From: Acidimicrobiaceae bacterium
GTDB taxonomy: Bacteria > Actinomycetota > Acidimicrobiia > Acidimicrobiales > RAAP-2
Reading direction: 5' to 3'
DNA: 64,000 nt
Assembly: GCA_003162475.1 (NCBI GenBank)
Contig: PMOI01000017.1
Location: forward strand, 150,084-214,083
Notes under the pieces: model-generated
Databases searched by the model: none
Told to the model about the DNA's origin: nothing
What the model saw: the letters and a program-made list of their open reading frames with translations, nothing else
In this document: in pieces, positions 54,583 through 61,389 of the stretch
How positions within the stretch are numbered: the first letter of the stretch is position 1
How the letters are laid out: every line of letters starts with the position of its first letter
Translations under genes and position numbers: made by a program

Positions 54583-56430
54583 TCAGCCGGCGAGCACCTC
54601 GTCGAGGAACTCGAGCGCGCGGGGGTAGGCGTCGAGCCTGTTCGCGAGGCGCGCGAGGCCGTGGCCCTCGTCCTCGTAGATGACGAGCTCACAGCGGACG
54701 CCGCGCTCGTGCAGCGTCCCGGCGAGCTGCTCGGCCTCGCTGACGGGCACCCGAGGGTCGTTGCGGCCGTGGATCACGAACAGCGGCGCGGTGATCTGGT
54801 CGGCGTGTCGGAGCGGCGAGGCCTTCGCCAGGAACTCGCGATCCGTCGCGAGCGATCCGTACTCGCGCTCCCGATGCGCACGGCGATAGTCCGACGTGTG
54901 CTCGAGGAACGTGACGAGGTCCGAGATCCCGACGACGTCCACGCCCGCTGCCCACAGCTCGGGCTGGAAGGCGAGGCCAGCGAGCACCATGTAGCCGCCG
55001 TACGAGCCGCCCATGAGCGCCGCCCGACTCGCGTCGAGGCCCGCCGAGGCGAGCCAGCCGTGCACGGCGGCCAGGTCCTTCACCGAGTCGAGCCGCCTCG
55101 TCGTGTCGTCGAGCGCGGCGTAGCGCTTGCCGTAGCCCGTCGACCCGCGGACGTTCGGGACGACGACCGCGTAGCCCGCGGCGACGAGCCCTTGGATCAC
55201 GGGATTGAAGCTGCGCACGGCCTGTGCCTCGGGGCCGCCGTGGACGAAGACGACGACCGGGCACGGCCCGTCCACGGTGCGCGGACGCAGGACGAACAGT
55301 CGGATCTCCTCGCCGTCGAAGCTCGCGACCGAGTCGAGCGTCGCGGTGGCGAGGTCGTCGGTGGCGACGGGCTGGGGGCCCTCGGTCACGCGGACCGTCG
55401 TCCGTGTGCCCACGTCGTACGCCCAGACGTCGCCAGCGAGGCGCGGGCTCGACAGCGTGTAGAAGAGTGTCGAGCCGTCCGCCGAGAACTGCGGCGCACG
55501 GATCACGTGCGACGTGACCACGCCCTGCTCTTTCAGCGCCAACTCGGTGCGCACCGCGTGCTCGGAGCTGTCCAGCAGCGCGAGGCGGCTCCGTCCGTTG
55601 TCGTTCTCGATGACGAGCAGCGCGCCGCCCGCGCCGCTCACGACCTGTGCGTCGACGCCGACCCCCGTCCCGGGCACCGGCGCCGACGCACCAGTCGTGA
55701 GCTCGTAGCGGACGATCGCAGAGAAGTCCCGGCCGACGTTGGAGCTGACGTACAGGGTCGTCGCGTCGACCCACGCGGGTGCCTCCACGAGCGCGGCCTC
55801 GTCGGGATGCTCGAGGACGACGCGGACGCCGCCGGTCACGACGTCGACGAGCAGGAGGTCGACGTCGAGCGGACGCGGCCCGGGACGCTGGACCGAGACC
55901 CACCTCCCGTCCGGCGAGAAGCCCGTCGCGGGCTGGCACCACCCGCCGCCGTCGTAGACGCACCGGTGCTCGAGGGTCGCGAGCTCGCAGATCCACAGGT
56001 CGAAGTCCACGCCGTTGCGCGCGTTCGAGACGTACGCGAGCCTCGCGCCGTCGGGGCTGACACCCGCCAGGTGGTGCCCGAATCGCGCGTCGTCGGTGAG
56101 CGCGACGAGGTCGCCAGCTGCGAGCGGGCCCGACGCTCGTGCGAGGTCGAGGTCGAGCAGCGACAGCTGGTGGCGCTCATTGCCTCCGCGGTCGACCCCG
56201 ATGACCGCCTGGCGCGTGCCCGGGATGTACGCGGCGACGCCGACGGGGTCCACGAGGGCGGTCAGTTCGTGCAGCTCGCCCGTGCCCTCGTGCTCGTAGA
56301 GCTGCATCGTGCCGCTGCGGTCACTTCGCACGAGGAGCCGGTCCGTGCCCGAGCTGTCGCTGTCGACGTCGACGAGGAACGACGTCGTCGTCGTGAGCAG
56401 GGAGCGAAGCACGTCCGACGAGGTGGCCAT
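54583..56430 (-). CDS. S9 family prolyl oligopeptidase-like peptidase
   Basis: Protein of 615 residues. A beta-propeller N-terminal half (ARLAYVSNARNGVDFDLWICELATL; FSPDGRWVSVQRPG; FSADGSTLFYTLSSP) precedes the alpha/beta hydrolase: nucleophile in LMGGSYGGYMVLAGLAF, acid in FVIHGRNDPRVPVSEAEQ, His in YEDEGHGLARLANR. There is no signal peptide, so it is probably cytosolic. It belongs to the same superfamily as the peptidase at 41216-43210, but the two are clearly distinct. TACCGT six bases upstream of ATG 56428-56430 suggests leaderless transcription. Confidence 0.91.
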   Translation of the reverse strand: MATSSDVLRSLLTTTTSFLVDVDSDSSGTDRLLVRSDRSGTMQLYEHEGTGELHELTALVDPVGVAAYIPGTRQAVIGVDRGGNERHQLSLLDLDLARASGPLAAGDLVALTDDARFGHHLAGVSPDGARLAYVSNARNGVDFDLWICELATLEHRCVYDGGGWCQPATGFSPDGRWVSVQRPGPRPLDVDLLLVDVVTGGVRVVLEHPDEAALVEAPAWVDATTLYVSSNVGRDFSAIVRYELTTGASAPVPGTGVGVDAQVVSGAGGALLVIENDNGRSRLALLDSSEHAVRTELALKEQGVVTSHVIRAPQFSADGSTLFYTLSSPRLAGDVWAYDVGTRTTVRVTEGPQPVATDDLATATLDSVASFDGEEIRLFVLRPRTVDGPCPVVVFVHGGPEAQAVRSFNPVIQGLVAAGYAVVVPNVRGSTGYGKRYAALDDTTRRLDSVKDLAAVHGWLASAGLDASRAALMGGSYGGYMVLAGLAFQPELWAAGVDVVGISDLVTFLEHTSDYRRAHREREYGSLATDREFLAKASPLRHADQITAPLFVIHGRNDPRVPVSEAEQLAGTLHERGVRCELVIYEDEGHGLARLANRLDAYPRALEFLDEVLAG

Positions 56431-56436
56431 CGGCGA

Positions 56437-56442
56437 ACGGTA
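56437..56442 (-). promoter_or_regulatory. Leaderless -10 of the second S9 peptidase (TACCGT)
   Basis: Minus-strand TACCGT six bases before the ATG, inside the 46-bp gap after the amidase stop. Confidence 0.4.
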
Positions 56443-56476
56443 GCGGCGACGAGAGGCGCTGGCGCTGGCCGCGCGG

Positions 56477-57961
56477 CTAGCAGCGCTTCGGGGCGAGGAA
56501 CGACGGGGTCAGCGCGCCGCTGTGGAGGAGCTCGAGCTCTCGCTCCAGGCCGGCGGCCGCGGCGAGCAGGAGCGCCTCGGAGCCTGGGTGCCCGACGAGC
56601 GAGAGTCCGACGGGGAGATCGTCGACGATGCCCATCGGGACCGTCGCGATCGGCCAGCCCGCGATTGCGGGCGCGCTGCAGATGCCCGAGTATGCCGCCG
56701 GGTGACCGCCCAAGGTGAGGTCGTTCTTCCAGGCAGGCCCGTAGGAGGGGGCGACGACGAGGTCGACGGTCGCGAGCGCGGGCTCGAGACACTGCGTCGT
56801 CGCCCACACGAGGTTGCGCTCCCGCGCCGGTGCGTAGTCGGCCGAGGCGCGGCCGCCCGTCGCGAGCGCGCGCTCGAAGAACTCGTGGCCGAAGTAGCGC
56901 AGCTCGACGTCGCGGTGGGCGTCTTCGTGGGCGATGGCCTCGGCCAGCGAGCGCGGGCCCTCGCCGTCTCTCGCGGCGAGGTAGGCGGACAGGTCGTCAG
57001 CCATCTCGCACAACAGCACCGTGAGCTCGTCGGCGTCGGTGTCGTCCGGCGTCGGGGGATAGGCCACGTCGGTCACCGTGGCACCTGCGCGCTCGAGCGC
57101 AGCGATCGCGGCTGCGAAGGCGGCGTCGGTGCCCGGGTTCGAGGTGAGCAGCGTGGTCGCCGCGCCGACACGCAGTCCGTTCGCACCTTCGCGCACGCGG
57201 TCCGCGACGCCTGGGGTCGCGGCGAGCACCTCGTAGAGCAGGGCGACGTCGAGGACGGTCCGCCCGAGCGGACCGGGGCTGTCCTGGCTCGCGGAGAGCG
57301 GCACGACCTGGTCGGCCGGGATCGTGCCGACCGCGGGCTTCAGCCCCACGAGGCCGTTGAGCGACGCCGGGCACGTGATGGAGCCGTCCGTCTCGGTGCC
57401 GACCGACAAGGGCGCGAGGCGTGCGGCGACGGCGGCGCCGGAGCCAGACGACGAGCCACCCGCGCTTCGGTCGAGCCGGTAGGGGTTGACGGTGAGGCCG
57501 CCGACCGCGGACCAGCCGCTCGTCGAGCGAGGCGACCGCAGGTTCGCCCACTGCGAGAGGTTCGTGGCCGCGAGCACCACCATGCCCGCGTCACGAAGTC
57601 GACGAACGAGGGGCGCGTCGGCACGCACCGGTCGTCCGAGCAGCGACGTGGCCCCGGCGGTGCCTGGCAGCCCCAGGGCTTCGATGTTGTCCTTGATCAC
57701 GATCGGCACACCGTGCAGCGCGGAGCGAGTGCGGCCGCCCGCCCGCTCGACGTCCGCCGAACGGGCTGCCTTCATTGCGTCAGGGGCGACGGCGAGCACC
57801 GAGCGCAGCGCGACATCGGATCCGACCGAGTCGATCGCCGCGATGCGATCGAGGAGCGCCTTGGTCGTCGCCTCGCTCGTCGTCGTGCCCTCGTCGAGCG
57901 AGCGGGCAAGCTCGGCGGCGGTCAGCTCGGTGCGCCCCGGTGCGTCACGGTGTGGTGGCAA
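56477..57961 (-). CDS. Amidase-signature family amidase
   Basis: Protein of 494 residues. The Ser-cisSer-Lys triad is intact: Lys in GVPIVIKDNIEALGLPGTAG, and the Gly/Ser-rich stretch GGSSSGSGAAVAARLAPLSVGTETDGSITCPAS with the nucleophile in TETDGSI. Substrates of the family range from simple amides to Glu-tRNA; absence of gatB/gatC nearby argues against GatA. The start appears to be TTG 57959-57961 preceded by GGGGGA. It is divergent from the ECF sigma gene. Confidence 0.9.
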   Translation of the reverse strand: MPPHRDAPGRTELTAAELARSLDEGTTTSEATTKALLDRIAAIDSVGSDVALRSVLAVAPDAMKAARSADVERAGGRTRSALHGVPIVIKDNIEALGLPGTAGATSLLGRPVRADAPLVRRLRDAGMVVLAATNLSQWANLRSPRSTSGWSAVGGLTVNPYRLDRSAGGSSSGSGAAVAARLAPLSVGTETDGSITCPASLNGLVGLKPAVGTIPADQVVPLSASQDSPGPLGRTVLDVALLYEVLAATPGVADRVREGANGLRVGAATTLLTSNPGTDAAFAAAIAALERAGATVTDVAYPPTPDDTDADELTVLLCEMADDLSAYLAARDGEGPRSLAEAIAHEDAHRDVELRYFGHEFFERALATGGRASADYAPARERNLVWATTQCLEPALATVDLVVAPSYGPAWKNDLTLGGHPAAYSGICSAPAIAGWPIATVPMGIVDDLPVGLSLVGHPGSEALLLAAAAGLERELELLHSGALTPSFLAPKRC

Positions 57962-58043
57962 TGGTCCCCCTTGGTGCGCCGAGATTACCGAGATGTGCCC
58001 TCGGGAGCCCGGGCGCGAGGACGGTAAGTCGGGGGCCCGGAAG

Positions 58044-58049
58044 TACGCT
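58044..58049 (+). promoter_or_regulatory. Leaderless -10 of the sigma-kynureninase operon (TACGCT)
   Basis: TACGCT six bases before GTG 58056. It is the only promoter-like hexamer ahead of the four overlapping genes that follow. Confidence 0.5.
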
Positions 58050-58055
58050 GCGACC

Positions 58056-58655
58056 GTGGACGACGGGGTGCTGCTCGAGAAGCTCCTCGTCGGCGACCAG
58101 GACGCCTTCCGCCTGTTGGTCAGTCGCTATCACAACTCGCTCGTCCGCGTCGCGCGCTACCACGTCGACAGCGACGCCGCCGCTGAGGACGTCGCCCAGG
58201 ACACCTGGGTGGCCGTGCTGCGAGGCGTGCACAAGTTCGAGGGTCGGTCCTCGTTCAAGACGTGGCTCTTCAAGATCCTCGTCAACCGCTCGCGGACCGC
58301 GGGGAGCCGCGATCGCCGGCAGGTCTCGCTCGACCCAACCAGCGTCGAGCCGACGGTCGCACCGTCGCGGTTCGACGGTGCGGGTGCGTGGACGGATCCG
58401 CCGACACCATTCGACGACCTCGTGAGCGCGCACCTCGACGACGAGGTGGTCGTGCGCGCGATCCGCGACGCGGTGCGTGAGCTGCCCGAGCCCCAGCAGG
58501 CAGTCGTAACGCTCCGCGACGTCGAAGGACTGTCCACGTACGAGGTCTCGGCACTGCTCGGGTTGACCGACGGGAACGTGCGGGTGATCCTGCACCGGGG
58601 CCGCGCAAAGGTCCGCGCGGCGCTCGAGGGCGTCGTGCGAGGAGGGTTGACGTGA
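58056..58655 (+). CDS. ECF-type RNA polymerase sigma factor
   Basis: From GTG 58056 the protein has 199 residues. Region 2 is DAFRLLVSRYHNSLVRVARYHVDSDAAAEDVAQDTWVAVLRGV then FKTWLFKILVNRSRT. After a linker of about 50 residues, region 4 is VRELPEPQQAVVTLRDVEGLSTYEVSALLGLTDGNVRVILHRGRAKVRAAL. A frame open to 57486 overlaps the divergent amidase and is not protein-like. GTGA overlap joins it to the zinc-finger anti-sigma gene, which presumably controls it. Targets are unknown, but the operon includes kynureninase. Confidence 0.92.
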   Translation: MDDGVLLEKLLVGDQDAFRLLVSRYHNSLVRVARYHVDSDAAAEDVAQDTWVAVLRGVHKFEGRSSFKTWLFKILVNRSRTAGSRDRRQVSLDPTSVEPTVAPSRFDGAGAWTDPPTPFDDLVSAHLDDEVVVRAIRDAVRELPEPQQAVVTLRDVEGLSTYEVSALLGLTDGNVRVILHRGRAKVRAALEGVVRGGLT

Positions 58656-58906
58656 GCCTGCTGACGAGAGACGTGTCGTGCCGAGAGGCAGTCGAGCTCG
58701 TCACGGACTTCCTCGAGGACGCCTTGTCGGCCAGGGATCGACGCCGCCTCGAGCGACACCTCGCCAAGTGCGACGGCTGCGCGGGCTACCTCGAGCAGGT
58801 GCGCGCGGTCGTCGTGGCGACGGGCGCGGTGGGCCCCGAGGACCTCGAGCCCGCGACCCTCCAGGGGCTCGTCGAGCTCTTCGAGCAGTACAAGGGCGAC
58901 TCGTGA
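58652..58906 (+). CDS. Zinc-finger anti-sigma factor
   Basis: Protein of 84 residues. The ZAS/zf-HC2 motif is visible as RLERHLAKCDGCAGYLEQVR, with His and two Cys, and an upstream Cys in DVSCREAVELVTDFLEDALS. There is no membrane helix, so it would be a soluble, possibly redox- or zinc-responsive anti-sigma factor for the overlapping ECF sigma. Its start and stop both overlap neighbours by four bases (GTGA). Confidence 0.88.
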   Translation: MSLLTRDVSCREAVELVTDFLEDALSARDRRRLERHLAKCDGCAGYLEQVRAVVVATGAVGPEDLEPATLQGLVELFEQYKGDS

Positions 58907-60195
58907 CCGCCGCGACCTGGATCGACGCCCGCGAAGACGAGGCCACGGCGCTCGACGAGGGCGACGCAGCCGGCAGTGCACGTGACTCGTTCCTCCTTCC
59001 GCGTGACGACACGTCCTCGGGCTACGGGTCCCTCGCCTACCTCGCGGGGAACTCGCTCGGACCTCAGCCCGCGGGCGTCGCGGACGACGTGCGTCGAGAG
59101 CTCGAGGACTGGGCGGCCCGGGTTGTCGAGGGTCACTGGTCGGCGCGCCGCCCGTGGGGCGACTACCACGCCGCGCTTCGTGCCCCGATGGCTCGCGTGG
59201 TGGGCGCCCTCGACGACGAGGTCGTCGTCATGAACTCGCTCACGGCGAACCTCCACTTCCTCCTCGCATCGTTCTACCGACCGACGACGGACCGTTACCG
59301 AATCGTGATAGAGGACGCCGCGTTCCCGTCGGACAGCTACGCAGTCCGCAGCCACGCCGCATTCCGCGGCTTCGATCCCGACGACGCGGTCGTGCGGCTC
59401 CGGCCGCGTCCGGGTGAACGCACGCTGCGGACCGAGGACGTGCTGGCGCACCTCGGCGCGGAGGCCCATCGCACGGCGCTGCTCCTCCTCGGCGGGGTCA
59501 ACTACCTGACCGGCCAGCTGATGGACGTCGCCGGCATCACCGCGACAGCGCGCGACCACGGGATCTCCGTCGGCTGGGACCTCGCGCACGCCGCGGGCAA
59601 CGTCGAGCTCGCGCTGCACGACTGGGCCCCCGACTTCGCGGCGTGGTGCACCTACAAGTACCTGAACGGCGGACCTGGCTCGACAGCGGCAGCCTTCGTC
59701 CACGAGCGGCACCTCGGCGACGAGACGCTCCACCGCCTGTCGGGATGGTGGGGGACCGACCCGTCGGTCCGCTTCGAGATGCGCGCCGAGCTGACCCCGA
59801 TCGCGAGCGCTGACGCGTGGGCAGTGTCGAACCCGCCGATCCTCTCGATGACCCCGCTCGTCTCCTCCCTCGCCGTCTTCGAAGAGGTGGGCATGCCGGC
59901 GATCCGCGCTCGCAGCGTTGCGCTCACGGCCTACCTCGAACAGCTCTTGGTCGGCGAGCCGGGAGAGGTCCCCTTCGCCGTCGTGACGCCGTCGGATCCC
60001 GACGCTCGGGGCTGCCAGCTCTCGGTCAGCGTGCCCGGCGACCCCGCCGGGATCGCCGGGTCCCTGCGCAGTGTCCATGGCGTCGTCTGCGACGTGCGCC
60101 CGCCCGACATCGTCCGGCTGGCGCCCGCGCCGCTGTTCTGCACCTTCCACGACTGCTGGCGCGCGGCACGAGCGCTGCGGCAGGCGGCGACGTGA
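58903..60195 (+). CDS. kynU: Kynureninase
   Basis: From GTG 58903 the protein has 430 residues, the usual kynureninase length. It is a fold type I PLP enzyme that cleaves kynurenine or 3-hydroxykynurenine to (hydroxy)anthranilate and alanine. The substrate region SLAYLAGNSLGPQP is at the N-terminus. The PLP site is WDLAHAAGNVELALHDW (Asp, His) with the Schiff-base Lys in AAWCTYKYLNGGPGS. No tryptophan dioxygenase or formamidase gene of the pathway is adjacent; the formamidase at 38.5 kb is of another family. It is co-translated with the sigma/anti-sigma pair, an unusual setting. Confidence 0.93.
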   Translation: MTAATWIDAREDEATALDEGDAAGSARDSFLLPRDDTSSGYGSLAYLAGNSLGPQPAGVADDVRRELEDWAARVVEGHWSARRPWGDYHAALRAPMARVVGALDDEVVVMNSLTANLHFLLASFYRPTTDRYRIVIEDAAFPSDSYAVRSHAAFRGFDPDDAVVRLRPRPGERTLRTEDVLAHLGAEAHRTALLLLGGVNYLTGQLMDVAGITATARDHGISVGWDLAHAAGNVELALHDWAPDFAAWCTYKYLNGGPGSTAAAFVHERHLGDETLHRLSGWWGTDPSVRFEMRAELTPIASADAWAVSNPPILSMTPLVSSLAVFEEVGMPAIRARSVALTAYLEQLLVGEPGEVPFAVVTPSDPDARGCQLSVSVPGDPAGIAGSLRSVHGVVCDVRPPDIVRLAPAPLFCTFHDCWRAARALRQAAT

Positions 60196-60524
60196 CGTTC
60201 GACACCTTCGGGGAGCTCGTGGACTTCTCGGCCGTGACGGGCGACGTGCACGGCGCGGACTGGTCCGAGCCGGTCACGGGCGACGAGCTCGACGCGCTCG
60301 CGCTCGCGGCTGACCCGCACGCGCCGATCCCCGCCAACGCCGTGCCCTACGACAGGGTCATCGGCAGCGGCGTGTCGCTGCTGCCGGACTGGTACATGGG
60401 CCACGCCACGGCCGTCCACGCGAGCAAGTGGCGCCGCCCCGTCATCCTGGCGGTCGTTGCTGCGTTCTTGCTCATCGACGCCGCGGGGCTCTGCAGCACC
60501 TACGGCTTCATCAGCTGGGCGTAG
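60192..60524 (+). CDS. Small membrane protein following kynU (unknown family)
   Basis: Protein of 110 residues from GTG 60192, overlapping the kynU stop by four bases. An acidic soluble part (residues 1-80; FGELVDFSAVTGDVHGADWSEP, then VIGSGVSLLPDWYMGHATA) precedes one C-terminal membrane helix (RPVILAVVAAFLLIDAAGLCSTYGF). I do not recognise a family. The topology is that of a tail-anchored protein with the acidic domain in the cytoplasm. Its coupling to sigma, anti-sigma and kynureninase makes it a candidate partner of that system. The last 14 bases overlap the convergent PH-like gene. Confidence 0.72.
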   Translation: MTFDTFGELVDFSAVTGDVHGADWSEPVTGDELDALALAADPHAPIPANAVPYDRVIGSGVSLLPDWYMGHATAVHASKWRRPVILAVVAAFLLIDAAGLCSTYGFISWA

Positions 60525-61059
60525 GGGGCGCAGCGTCGGTCTCGCGCGCCTGGCGGTGCTCGTCGATCGCCTGGTTGACCTTGCGCAGGGCATCGTCCAG
60601 CCAGTTCGGGTCATTTGGCGACGAGGTCACGAGCTGGAGCCCGCGAACGACAACCGGGTGCCGCCCAATCGGGCGGAACACCGGGATGATGTGGAGGCGA
60701 GGCTCTGCTCGCCGCGTGGGAGCGGCGAGGCTCCCGACGCTGCCACGCGACTGGATGTCGATCGTCGTGACACGCTCGAGCTCCCCCCACCTCCAGGACC
60801 GGTTTGAGAACGTCGTGCGAACGACGATGCCGTCCGGCGTGAGCGAGATCCCCATCCGAAAGGAGCGCACCATGCCGATGAGCAACACCACGATGCAGAC
60901 GCCGACCACGCCCATGTAGACGAACACGACCGAGGTCGCGCGCGCCGCCATCTGCTGGAGCAGCAGCGCGAGGACTCCGGCAACGACCAAGCAACGCAGC
61001 GCTCGTGAGCGGCGCATCGACGCACTGCTGAACTCGGTCGTGCCACTCGCGGGAGCCAC
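60511..61059 (-). CDS. PH-domain-like membrane protein
   Basis: From GTG 61057-61059 the protein has 182 residues. Two membrane helices (ALRCLVVAGVLALLLQQMA; VVFVYMGVVGVCIVVLLIGMV) are followed by a bacterial PH-like beta domain (FRMGISLTPDGIVVRTTFSNRSWRWGELERVTTIDIQ...GRHPVVVRGLQLV). Such proteins are common in actinobacteria and of unknown role. The start is chosen because TAGCCT (61067-61072) stands seven bases upstream; a TTG start at 61107 and ATG 61017 are alternatives. It is divergent from the giant surface-protein gene. Confidence 0.75.
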   Translation of the reverse strand: MAPASGTTEFSSASMRRSRALRCLVVAGVLALLLQQMAARATSVVFVYMGVVGVCIVVLLIGMVRSFRMGISLTPDGIVVRTTFSNRSWRWGELERVTTIDIQSRGSVGSLAAPTRRAEPRLHIIPVFRPIGRHPVVVRGLQLVTSSPNDPNWLDDALRKVNQAIDEHRQARETDAAPPTPS

Positions 61060-61389
61060 GACGTCGAGGCTACGCCCAGCAACCTGCAACGACGGGTCCG
61101 CTGCCAACCGCGACAGGCGCCACTCGCGCGCGAGACATGAGGTCGCCGCGCACGCGTGCGTGTGGCACCGAGCAGCGGGGGCAGCTCACTTGGGGGCCAC
61201 GCGGGCGACTCATCGGCACGTGGTGACGGCGTCGCCACGTCGCACTTGGCGGCGCCGCACGTCGCGCCACGGGCCCTCCTTCAGCCCGCCCCAATCTCGC
61301 GACAACTCGAAAATGAGCCACCGCTGAGCGCGCGGCGTGCCACACTCGCAGGCGGACCGTCCCGGGGGGACGGCGAAAGGGGAACTTGC
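61060..61389. other. 330-bp divergent intergenic region
   Basis: It separates the PH-like gene from the beta-helix protein gene. Near the right end a hairpin CCGTCCC/GGGACGG (61357-61363 with 61367-61373) stands just before the AAGGGGAA ribosome-binding site at about 61378. It might modulate translation. No coding frame or known riboswitch was recognised. Confidence 0.5.
61067..61072 (-). promoter_or_regulatory. Leaderless -10 of the PH-like gene (TAGCCT)
   Basis: Minus-strand TAGCCT seven bases before GTG 61057-61059; the basis for that start choice. Confidence 0.45.

Noticed and set aside
54529..56718. 729-residue plus-strand frame
   Set aside because: Antisense to the second S9 peptidase, which has a full catalytic triad and propeller.
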